NCBI GenBank assembly: GCA_018662715.1
Contig: JABJFP010000292.1
Location: 1 to 10,238, forward strand
Source of the DNA: Methanobacteriota archaeon
GTDB lineage: Archaea; Thermoplasmatota; Poseidoniia; Poseidoniales; Poseidoniaceae
Reading direction: 5' to 3'
DNA: 10,238 nt
A model generated the notes under the pieces. It worked only from the letters and a program-made list of their open reading frames with translations, did not search any database and was not told where the DNA came from. Positions 1-5,456 of the stretch are shown piece by piece; the stretch's first letter is position 1; each line of letters opens with the position of its first letter. The translations under genes and the position numbers were made by a program.

Positions 1-2
1 AT

Positions 3-1250
3 AGAGGATTCCATTTACAGAGCAAAGCTTACGATACGGTAGGAAAGCTTGATACTGACGGAAATCAGCGCCTAGAAGTGGCGTTTAAGGCTTGGGGCAG
101 GCTTGGTAACTGCACTGTTGACGGAAAAATGACTTGGGTTGACGCGCAAAAGCTAGCAATTGAGTCTTTGGCGCGTGATGGTGAGGTTTTTATTGTTAAG
201 CATCGAGGAGCTTCGTTAAAAGACAGCTTTGCAATAGAATTTATTGAGCCGGATCAAGTAGACGAGCAGAAAAACGAGAGATTATCCAACGGCAATGAAA
301 TACGCATGGGTGTTGAGCTAGACAAGTTTAAAAAACCTGTTGCCTACCATGTTTTGAGTTATCATCCTGGTGATTACGATTACACAACGTCAGGAAAGTC
401 TACAAAGCACACAAGAATCCCTGCTGATCGAATGATTCATTTGTTTAAGATTAACAGAGCTGGGCAGACGCGAGGAGAGCCTTGGCTAGCATCAAGCATA
501 AGCGCACTAAAGCAGCTTGGAGCTCTTAGAGAGGCCGCTATAATCAATGCTCGAATTGGTGCGTCTAAGATGGGCTTTTTTACCTCTCCTGCTGGTGATG
601 GATTTGTTGCTGATGACCTAGATGGAAGCATGCCTATTATGGATGCTAGCCCTGGAACATTTCACCAGCTTCCAAACGGTGTAGACTTTAAGACGTTTGA
701 CCCTCAGTATCCAAATAACGAGTTTGACCCGTTTCATAAGTCTGTTTTGCGAGGAATCTCTGTTGCTATGGGTGTTGGTTATACGACCCTTTCTGGGGAT
801 CTTGAGGCGACCAGTTACAGCTCAATACGCCAAGGAGCCTTAGAAGAGAGGGATAACTACAGAAACTTACAGCAGTTTATGATTGAGCATTTTTATTCTC
901 CTATCTTTGGCGCCTGGCTGGGTAGCGCGATGGAGTTAAATACATTTGGCATACCTGTCAGGCAGTTTGACAGATTCTATGAGGCTTGCCAGATTCGCGG
1001 TAGAGCGTGGTCGTGGGTTGACCCGCAGAAGGAGATGACTGCGGCTGTAATGGGGCTTAAAAACGGCATTCTGAGCCTTCAGGACGTTGCTGCTAACTAC
1101 GGTAAGGATGTTGAGGAGCTTGTATCGCAAATCGCTAGAGATAGAGACACAGCAGAGCAGTTTGGGGTTAAGTATGCTCTTGAGCCGTTTGGAGCAAACC
1201 TAAATGCTGTTAATCCTGATATAATTGGGGATGATGATGCCGAAGTATAA
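3..1250 (+). CDS. Phage portal protein, lambda gpB-type family (5' end missing)
   Basis: The portal forms the dodecameric ring at one capsid vertex, through which DNA is packaged and ejected and to which the tail connectors bind. The frame is open from base 3 without a stop. The first possible start, a GTG at 78, lies inside conserved sequence (NQRLEVAFKAWGRLGNC), so the true start is upstream of the window. 415 residues are visible against about 530 in lambda gpB, so roughly the first 100 are missing. Typical family signatures are the AFKAW segment followed by a cysteine, RAGQTRGEPWLA (about 456-490), and a YSS-RQGALEERDNYR helix (about 820-865), which lambda-type portals share as YSS-R-G-LEER. 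The C-terminus is acidic (DDDAEV). The gene overlaps the start of the next one, and the terminase genes would be expected just upstream. The family assignment is from remembered motifs but is confident. Confidence 0.93.
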   Translation, partial: RGFHLQSKAYDTVGKLDTDGNQRLEVAFKAWGRLGNCTVDGKMTWVDAQKLAIESLARDGEVFIVKHRGASLKDSFAIEFIEPDQVDEQKNERLSNGNEIRMGVELDKFKKPVAYHVLSYHPGDYDYTTSGKSTKHTRIPADRMIHLFKINRAGQTRGEPWLASSISALKQLGALREAAIINARIGASKMGFFTSPAGDGFVADDLDGSMPIMDASPGTFHQLPNGVDFKTFDPQYPNNEFDPFHKSVLRGISVAMGVGYTTLSGDLEATSYSSIRQGALEERDNYRNLQQFMIEHFYSPIFGAWLGSAMELNTFGIPVRQFDRFYEACQIRGRAWSWVDPQKEMTAAVMGLKNGILSLQDVAANYGKDVEELVSQIARDRDTAEQFGVKYALEPFGANLNAVNPDIIGDDDAEV

Positions 1251-3492
1251 AGGCAAGGAGATTAACACTCGTCCTACTGATGGCATGGTTTCAGAGGCTA
1301 AGAAGGGATTGGCTTGGCGCAAAGAGCATGGTAGAGGTGGCACAGAAGTTGGTGTAGCCCGTGCTAGAGATATACAGAACAGGAAAGAGCTTTCGTTTGA
1401 TACGGTTAAACGAATGCACTCTTTTTTTGCTAGGCATGAAGTAGACAAGAAAGCAGAAGGATTTAAGCCAGGCGAAGAGGGATATCCATCCGCAGGCCGA
1501 ATAGCTTGGGCTTTATGGGGTGGAGATGCTGGATTTTCGTGGTCGCGAAGAATCGCTGGCCAAATTGATGATGATAGAAGTGAAGAGGCTGTAAACATGG
1601 ACAACGAAGTCGAAGTAGAAGAGGTTGTCGTATCCGCTGACGAAGAGCGTTCTGTGGAAGTTGCTGAAGAAGCTGTTGAAGGGGCTGTTGAGGAATCTGT
1701 GGAGAACGCAGAAGTAATTGAAGAGCGCCAAGTAGTCGAAGTGCAGCATAGAGCAATGGAAATGGACATGTCTCCTATCAATGAGGATAAGAGAACTGTA
1801 AGTATCGCAATCTCAAGCGAAGAGCCTGTAGAGCGATCATTTGGTAAGGAAATATTAGATCACACTGAGAACTCAATTGATTTGTCGTTCTTAGCTAGTG
1901 GTCGAGCGCCGCTGCTTTTGGATCACGATCCAGAGAAGCAGATTGGTGTAGTAGAATCAGTAGAGCTTGACGGAAAGTCGCGTAGACTGCGCGCTAAGGT
2001 TCGTTTTGGAAAAGGCGAGCTAGCCCGTGAAGCATTCTCTGATGTTGTTGATGGAATTAAAGCCAACATTTCCGTTGGTTACTCTATTAGCAAGATGGAC
2101 AGAGACAGAAATGACAAAAACACATATCGTGCAACGTCATGGAAGCCTGTAGAAGCAAGTTTGGTGTCTATACCTGCCGATATGACAGTTGGCGTAGGGC
2201 GGTCGAGCGAACCTTCACAAAAACCCGTAATTAAAACTTCATTTGTTGAGGAAAATACTATGTCAGAAGTTGATATTGAAGCGGTAAAAGCTGAAGCACA
2301 GCAATCCGCACAACGTAACGCCGCTCAGATTGTTGAGCTAGGCTCTCGTCACAAGCAAGGTGAAATGGCTCGCAAAGCAATTGCTGAAGGCCGTAGCATC
2401 GAAGAGTTCCGTGGCGAACTGTTAGAAAAGATCGGTTCACAACGCGCCCTAGAAGATCAGGAAGTTGGAATGACCCGTCAAGAAGTTAAGAAGTTTAGCC
2501 TGGCCCGCGCCGTAAACGCTCTTGCTAACCCAACTGATCGTCGCGCTCAAGAAGCGGCTGCTTTTGAGTTTGAGTGTTCACGAGCTGCTGCCGACCAGTA
2601 TGGCACAACTGCACAGGGCATTATGCTTCCTGCTGAAGTTCTGCGTACCTGGAAGCGTGACATGAACAGCGGCGATGACTCTGCTTTGTTCAGTGATGAC
2701 TTCCGTGGCGGCGACTTCATTGACGCACTTCGCAATCAGTCTTCTGTTATGCAGGCTGGTGCTCGTATGCTTGGTGGCCTGTCTGGTGACGTTAAGATCC
2801 CCAAGAAAACTGCTGCTTCTACTGCTGCTTGGATCAGCACTGAAGGTGGTGATGCTTCAGAAAGCGAAATGACTGTAGGTCAGGTGTCTTTGACTCCTAA
2901 GACTCTCGGTGCATTCACTGACGTTACTCGCCAGCTTTTGATTCAGTCTAGCCTGGACGTAGAAGGCCTGATCCGTGACGACCTCAGCCGCGCTTTGGCA
3001 ATTGCCATCGATAAGGCCGGTCTGGAAGGTACAGGAGCTTCTGGTCAGCCTACTGGCATCCTAAGCACTTCAGGTGTAAACACAGTGGCTAACTTTGCTG
3101 GTGCTAACCCAACTTTTGCTGAGGTTGTTTCTCTGGAAACTGCTGTTGCTGAAGATAACGCCCTGCAAGGAAACTTGGCTTACATCATGCCTGCTTCTAT
3201 GTATGGTGCTTTAAAGACTACTGAGAAAGCCTCTGGCACTGCTCAGTTTGTTGTAGAGCCCGGTGGAAGCATCAACGGCTATCGTGGTATCGTATCGAAT
3301 CAGGCTACTTCTGGTAACCTGTACTTCGGTAACTTCGATGACCTGTTGATCGGTATGTTTGGCGGTCTTGATCTTACTGTTGACCCATACACTATGTCTA
3401 AGAGCGGAACTATCCGTCTGGTTGCTCTGCAATCAGTAGACATGGCTGTACGTCACGCTGTAAGCTTTGCTTTCGGTAACGATGGCGCGTAA
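1231..3492 (+). CDS. Fused polyprotein: unknown N-terminal domain + HK97-type prohead protease + major capsid protein
   Basis: One 753-residue frame encodes three units. Residues 1 to about 115 form a small domain (VARARDIQNRKELS, HSFFARHEVDKKAEGF, YPSAGRIAWALWGGDAG) that I have seen in phage head genes but cannot name. Residues about 116-180 are a Glu/Val-rich acidic linker. Residues about 180-340 resemble an HK97 prohead protease (family S78/U35), with a candidate catalytic His in LLLDHD (codon at 1924), a candidate Ser in NISVGYS (codon at 2071), and the family motif EASLVSIPAD. The rest is a HK97-fold capsid protein. A TTG at 1225 could extend the frame by two residues. I prefer one of the tandem ATGs at 1231, 1234 or 1237, and the last sits 6 nt after GGGG. 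The start overlaps the portal end. Protease-capsid fusions are known, and the maturation protease would process the head from within. Confidence 0.88.
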   Translation: MMMPKYKGKEINTRPTDGMVSEAKKGLAWRKEHGRGGTEVGVARARDIQNRKELSFDTVKRMHSFFARHEVDKKAEGFKPGEEGYPSAGRIAWALWGGDAGFSWSRRIAGQIDDDRSEEAVNMDNEVEVEEVVVSADEERSVEVAEEAVEGAVEESVENAEVIEERQVVEVQHRAMEMDMSPINEDKRTVSIAISSEEPVERSFGKEILDHTENSIDLSFLASGRAPLLLDHDPEKQIGVVESVELDGKSRRLRAKVRFGKGELAREAFSDVVDGIKANISVGYSISKMDRDRNDKNTYRATSWKPVEASLVSIPADMTVGVGRSSEPSQKPVIKTSFVEENTMSEVDIEAVKAEAQQSAQRNAAQIVELGSRHKQGEMARKAIAEGRSIEEFRGELLEKIGSQRALEDQEVGMTRQEVKKFSLARAVNALANPTDRRAQEAAAFEFECSRAAADQYGTTAQGIMLPAEVLRTWKRDMNSGDDSALFSDDFRGGDFIDALRNQSSVMQAGARMLGGLSGDVKIPKKTAASTAAWISTEGGDASESEMTVGQVSLTPKTLGAFTDVTRQLLIQSSLDVEGLIRDDLSRALAIAIDKAGLEGTGASGQPTGILSTSGVNTVANFAGANPTFAEVVSLETAVAEDNALQGNLAYIMPASMYGALKTTEKASGTAQFVVEPGGSINGYRGIVSNQATSGNLYFGNFDDLLIGMFGGLDLTVDPYTMSKSGTIRLVALQSVDMAVRHAVSFAFGNDGA
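1585..1599 (+). promoter_or_regulatory. Possible internal ribosome binding site before the protease part
   Basis: GAGG at 1585-1588 lies 8 nt before an in-frame ATG at 1597 (MDNEVEVEE). This is right after the N-terminal small domain and at the start of the acidic linker. It could give a protease-capsid product without the first domain. The local sequence is rich in GAAG/GAGG because it encodes Glu, so a chance match is quite possible. Confidence 0.25.
2248..2262 (+). promoter_or_regulatory. Internal ribosome binding site and ATG for free capsid protein
   Basis: GAGGA at 2248-2252 is followed by a 7-nt A/T-rich spacer and an in-frame ATG at 2260, at the boundary between the protease motif EASLVSIPAD (plus a short linker) and the capsid delta domain. 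This is as good as most gene-start ribosome binding sites in the window. The arrangement recalls lambda C/Nu3, where a nested in-frame start gives a separate assembly protein. Function is inferred from position and from the codon-usage change. Confidence 0.6.
2260..3492 (+). CDS. Major capsid protein precursor, HK97 fold (probable internal translation start within the fusion)
   Basis: This in-frame segment of the long fusion gene reads as a complete 410-residue capsid precursor, close to HK97 gp5 (385 residues). Residues 1 to about 100 are helical and charged, as expected for a scaffolding delta domain that the protease removes. Next come a GIMLPAEVL N-arm, an E-loop region (about 180-205), QVSLTPKTLGAFTDVTRQLL (about 208-227), the spine helix with LIRDDLSRALAIAIDKAG, and the highly typical GASGQPTGIL (about 259-268), followed by P- and A-domain sequence to the end. 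The ATG at 2260 has GAGGA 7 nt upstream. From here 21 of 22 Arg codons are CGT or CGC and none is AGA/AGG, unlike the protease half. I infer independent, high-level synthesis. Capsid identity is secure; use of this start is inferred. Confidence 0.75.
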   Translation: MSEVDIEAVKAEAQQSAQRNAAQIVELGSRHKQGEMARKAIAEGRSIEEFRGELLEKIGSQRALEDQEVGMTRQEVKKFSLARAVNALANPTDRRAQEAAAFEFECSRAAADQYGTTAQGIMLPAEVLRTWKRDMNSGDDSALFSDDFRGGDFIDALRNQSSVMQAGARMLGGLSGDVKIPKKTAASTAAWISTEGGDASESEMTVGQVSLTPKTLGAFTDVTRQLLIQSSLDVEGLIRDDLSRALAIAIDKAGLEGTGASGQPTGILSTSGVNTVANFAGANPTFAEVVSLETAVAEDNALQGNLAYIMPASMYGALKTTEKASGTAQFVVEPGGSINGYRGIVSNQATSGNLYFGNFDDLLIGMFGGLDLTVDPYTMSKSGTIRLVALQSVDMAVRHAVSFAFGNDGA

Positions 3493-3498
3493 TTAGTC

Positions 3499-3520
3499 GG
3501 GGGGTTTCGGCCCCCCTTCT
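3499..3520 (+). terminator. G6/C6 hairpin after the capsid gene: terminator or attenuator
   Basis: GGGGGG (3499-3504), a six-base loop TTTCGG and CCCCCC (3511-3516) are followed by TTCTTT. The position is 7 nt beyond the capsid stop codon. It fits an intrinsic terminator with a short, imperfect T tract. Downstream structural genes lack an obvious promoter, so partial read-through is likely. It could also protect the 3' end of a capsid mRNA from decay. Confidence 0.7.
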
Positions 3521-3526
3521 TTACTC

Positions 3527-3549
3527 AAGCTGGTTCTAGCAGCCAGCTT
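3527..3549 (+). repeat. Second inverted repeat (AAGCTGG / CCAGCTT) upstream of a small gene
   Basis: AAGCTGG at 3527-3533 pairs perfectly with CCAGCTT at 3543-3549 around a 9-nt loop. It lies between the capsid terminator and the AGGAG ribosome binding site at 3556-3560. No T run follows, so it is unlikely to be a terminator itself. It could be an RNA stability element or processing site, or an effect of chance. Confidence 0.5.
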
Positions 3550-3566
3550 AACTAAAGGAGCAGATT

Positions 3567-3773
3567 ATGAAGTTCGAAGTTATAAAAGGCTGTGTTATTA
3601 ACGGTCAAGGATGCAAGGCCGGAGACGTCATTGATCTGGATGACGCAGGCACTATTAACTCGTTAATGGGTATATCTAGGATTATTCCATACTGTGAGGC
3701 TGAGACGGTTTCTGACCGCAGTGTTGGCCTGAGTGGGGATCAGCCCAAGAAGAGAAGCAAGAAGAAATACTAA
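3567..3773 (+). CDS. Small phage head-region protein with basic C-terminal tail, function unknown
   Basis: This encodes 68 residues. The first 45 look like a small beta-rich unit (MKFEVIKGCVINGQGCKAGDVIDL), a pattern frequent in small proteins encoded next to capsid and connector genes. The last part is Ser/Lys/Arg-rich and ends in KKRSKKKY, which could contact DNA or the acidic capsid interior. The start is well supported by AGGAG 6 nt before the ATG, the strongest Shine-Dalgarno sequence in the window. Its stop overlaps the next start as TAATG. It may be a minor head or connector-associated protein, but nothing in the sequence proves a role and I do not assign a named family. Confidence 0.75.
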   Translation: MKFEVIKGCVINGQGCKAGDVIDLDDAGTINSLMGISRIIPYCEAETVSDRSVGLSGDQPKKRSKKKY

Positions 3774-4075
3774 TGGTGGAAACCGCTGACGACAGATTAA
3801 TCATGCTTTCTGACTTTGGTGAGCAGATTACATATAGCCCTATTGGTGGAGACTCTAAGACAGTCACTGCTATATTTGATCAGGTGTACGAGTCTGTCGA
3901 GGTTGGAGGCTCTGTACCAATTGCAATGAGCCAGCCAAGATTGACGCTAAGGACGGCAGATGTAGAGGGCGTAGAAGAGGGAGACGGCTTTGTTGTTAGA
4001 TCCTTAACTTATGCTGTTACAATTGTCATGGCAGACGGTACTGGGATAACTGAAATCGCTCTAGAGGCTCAATAA
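3773..4075 (+). CDS. Head-tail joining protein, lambda gpFII-like
   Basis: This protein of 100 residues would bind below the portal and its adaptor and form the surface to which the finished tail attaches. The family pattern is visible: an FGEQITYSPIGGDSKTVTAIFD block (about 15-37), then VEVGGSVPIAMSQPRLTLRTADVEG (about 43-67), GDGFVVRSLTYAV and a final EIALEAQ. This matches the beta-rich FII-type joiners found between capsid and tail terminator genes in many siphoviruses. Lambda gpFII is 117 residues. The start overlaps the previous stop (TAATG), and the next gene begins the same way. It contains AGA and AGG codons, returning to the operon's ordinary usage after the capsid gene. Assignment rests on remembered family pattern plus gene order. 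Confidence 0.75.
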   Translation: MVETADDRLIMLSDFGEQITYSPIGGDSKTVTAIFDQVYESVEVGGSVPIAMSQPRLTLRTADVEGVEEGDGFVVRSLTYAVTIVMADGTGITEIALEAQ

Positions 4076-4518
4076 TGGCTCATGTTAGAAAGCTAATTAG
4101 AGATAACGTAAAGACGGCTCTTACTGGGTTAGCTACGACTGGAAATAGGGTTTACCAGAGCAGAGTTTATCCTCTAGCGGCGGCAAAGCTACCAGGGCTT
4201 CTTGTTTACAGCCGAGATGAGGCTACTCAGTATCAGACTATAGGCTTGCCTAGGTTGCAGCTTAGAACGGTATCTTTTACCGTAGAGGCATACGTTAAAG
4301 GCGTGTCGGGTTATGACGACACACTTGATCAGATATGCTTAGAGGTAGAGGAGGCTTTATATACAAATTCATCGCTGGGAGGCTATGCGTCAGACGTTAT
4401 GGTCACTAGTTTTGAAGCAGATTTTAATGGTGACGGCGATCAGCCTATAAGTCGGGCGACCCTTACTATTGAAGTACAGTATCAAGCATTAGAGAATAAT
4501 CTTGAGGCTGTTGTTTAG
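4075..4518 (+). CDS. Tail terminator protein (lambda gpU-like)
   Basis: This 147-residue protein would form the ring that caps the tail tube once the tape-measure length is reached and would provide the head-binding face. The N-terminal VRKLIRDNVKTALTGL helix, a KLPGLLVYSRDEATQY strand, RTVSFTVEAYVKG, a helix with DDTLDQICLEVEEALY, and a final DGDQPISRATLTIEVQYQ strand follow the usual terminator layout, in which the closing strand describes a D/NGD-P-A-L--V-Y pattern. Lambda gpU is 131 residues. GAGG at 4064-4067 lies 7 nt before the ATG, which also overlaps the previous stop (TAATG). Position between the joiner and the tube gene supports the call. Confidence 0.8.
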   Translation: MAHVRKLIRDNVKTALTGLATTGNRVYQSRVYPLAAAKLPGLLVYSRDEATQYQTIGLPRLQLRTVSFTVEAYVKGVSGYDDTLDQICLEVEEALYTNSSLGGYASDVMVTSFEADFNGDGDQPISRATLTIEVQYQALENNLEAVV

Positions 4519-4534
4519 TGGCGATTTTCGCTGA

Positions 4535-4546
4535 CGTTAATTAACG
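4535..4546. repeat. 12-bp perfect palindrome in the gap before the tail tube gene
   Basis: CGTTAATTAACG reads the same on both strands. It lies within the 55-nt gap 4519-4573, one of only two clear non-coding gaps. A short GCGA-TTT-TCGC inverted repeat (4521-4531) precedes it and GCGC-TATG-GCGC (4546-4557) follows. It could be a protein-binding site or part of an mRNA leader for the tube gene. No promoter boxes or T tract were convincing. Confidence 0.4.
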
Positions 4547-4573
4547 CGCTATGGCGCTTAGAGGTATTTTAAA

Positions 4574-4966
4574 ATGGCAACATATGTTGGTAAGAACGGC
4601 GCGGTATACAATGGTGCAAATGCTATCGCTGAAATTAAAGATTGGTCTTTAGAAACTACTGCTGAAGTAGTGTCAGATACCGTAATGGGAGATTCCTGGG
4701 TAAGCAACAAGCCGACCCTGAAGTCGTGGACTTCTTCGTTCAATGCTATCTGGGATGACGCTGATTCTAACGGTCAATTAGCTCTTGTCGAAGGCGCGGA
4801 GCTAACCATAAACCTGTACCCTACCGGAAAAACTACTGGTGAGGTTGAGTGGTCTGGAGCTTGCATCGTTACATCTGTAAGCAAGACAGCGGCGGTTGAC
4901 GGTCTAGTTGAGGCATCGTTTTCTGTTACTGGTAACGGAGCGTTAAGCACTGGGTCTGTCGCTTAA
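4574..4966 (+). CDS. Major tail tube protein
   Basis: This is a 130-residue subunit expected to stack as hexamers into the tail tube. It starts MATYVGKNGAVYNGAN and continues with a repeated-strand pattern: IKDWSLETTAEVVSDTVMGD, KSWTSSFNAIWD, GAELTINLYPTG, EWSGACIVTSVSKTAAVDGLVEASFSVTGNG. The 'tag-I-dWs...T.MGd...' opening and the closing 'v-tsvs---a-dg-v--sfs--gnG' are typical of TP901-1/lambda V-like tube proteins. It has no Arg and no His. GAGG at 4561-4564 is 9 nt before the ATG. The gene is preceded by a structured non-coding gap, which fits separately tuned high expression, and its stop overlaps the chaperone start. Confidence 0.85.
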   Translation: MATYVGKNGAVYNGANAIAEIKDWSLETTAEVVSDTVMGDSWVSNKPTLKSWTSSFNAIWDDADSNGQLALVEGAELTINLYPTGKTTGEVEWSGACIVTSVSKTAAVDGLVEASFSVTGNGALSTGSVA

Positions 4967-5292
4967 TGGGTAAGTTAATTGAAAGCGCGGTAGCGCACTT
5001 CAGCCAGAAAGAGATAAGAGAATTGAAAATAGTTGAGTGGGAAACCACTCTCTATTCAAAGAACCTTTCTTTGGAAGATAAAGCAAAGTGGATGACTAGG
5101 GCGGATGGCGATAGCTCTGATTACTTGGTCTACGCCGTCATCTTTGGGGTCACTGATTCTGAGGGTGAGCCTGTATTTGACATAGGCGATAAGCACAAGC
5201 TTAAAACCAAGGTTGATCCTGAAATCTTATCTAAAATTGCTAACTTTGTATTAGGCATTTCTGAGCAAGAAGAGGACGTTGAGGGAAACTAA
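4966..5292 (+). CDS. Tail assembly chaperone, short form (lambda gpG-like)
   Basis: This is a 108-residue protein predicted to coat the tape measure protein and recruit tube subunits during tail assembly; it is not part of the virion. It is acidic at its C-terminus (EQEEDVEGN) and contains LKIVEWETTLYSKNLSLEDKAKWM, a pattern common to G-type chaperones (a strand with 'eWg--vyvr-Lt--e---w'). It lies exactly between tube and tape measure genes, the conserved position. Its start overlaps the tube stop (TAATG) with no strong Shine-Dalgarno sequence, so it relies on coupling. The stop TAA (5290-5292) directly follows a slippery heptamer that gives the longer GT form. Confidence 0.88.
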   Translation: MGKLIESAVAHFSQKEIRELKIVEWETTLYSKNLSLEDKAKWMTRADGDSSDYLVYAVIFGVTDSEGEPVFDIGDKHKLKTKVDPEILSKIANFVLGISEQEEDVEGN

Positions 5293-5456
5293 TAAATGAT
5301 CAAGGTGATACGACAGAATTGTACTGGATGTACTTTCTTGCGGAGCATCTTGGTCAACCCCTCTCGACAATATTAGAAATGACCGCTTCTGAGTTTCAGC
5401 ATTGGCTGGCCTACCTAAAGATTAAACAGGATATGCAAAATGGCAGCAAAAAATAA
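4966..5456 (+). CDS. Tail assembly chaperone, frameshifted long form (gpGT-like)
   Basis: After a -1 slip at 5283-5289, translation continues CTA, ATA, AAT, GAT and so on to TAA at 5454-5456. This adds 55 residues after the G part for a total of about 163. The added T part contains TTELYWMYFLAEHLGQPLS and then TASEFQHWLAYLKIKQD. This is typical of T domains, with an aromatic W--YF motif, a short hydrophobic helix and a conserved W-AY. In lambda the T part binds the tube subunit. No start codon with a ribosome site precedes this part in its own frame; the ATG at 5296 is in the wrong frame. The T end overlaps the tape measure start by 17 nt. Expression of the extension is inferred from the slippery site and the T-like sequence. 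Confidence 0.83.
5283..5289 (+). promoter_or_regulatory. -1 programmed ribosomal frameshift site GGGAAAC
   Basis: The heptamer is in the correct phase, G GGA AAC, with the zero-frame stop TAA immediately after it. It matches the X XXY YYZ rule and differs from the lambda G/T site (G GGA AAG) only in the last base. In the -1 frame a TGA lies at 5280-5282, just upstream, and the frame then stays open to 5454. The slip is therefore confined to this site. A downstream stimulatory structure is not evident by eye. Confidence 0.85.

Noticed and set aside
78..1250. GTG at 78 as the portal start
   Set aside because: The frame is open to base 3 and the residues before 78 continue the conserved portal pattern. 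The gene is simply cut by the window edge.
1200..1781. 193-codon open frame on the minus strand, Ser/Thr-rich
   Set aside because: It is the antisense of the Glu/Val-rich linker and the N-terminal domain, where GAA/GAG codons create TTC/CTC runs without stops. It has no family features and lies opposite a well-supported gene.
2675..2872. 65-codon + frame rich in Leu inside the capsid region
   Set aside because: It is a +1 reading of GCT/CTG-rich capsid codons. The hydrophobic look comes from codon bias, not from a membrane protein.
5296..5367. ATG at 5296 as start of a small separate gene after the G chaperone
   Set aside because: It is in the G frame, ends after about 23 codons, and resembles nothing. 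The T-like sequence is in the -1 frame and is best reached by frameshift.
5448..5453. A6 run near the tape measure start as another slippery site
   Set aside because: It lies within the first codons of the tape measure gene and at the very end of the T frame. Neither frame change would yield a meaningful product.
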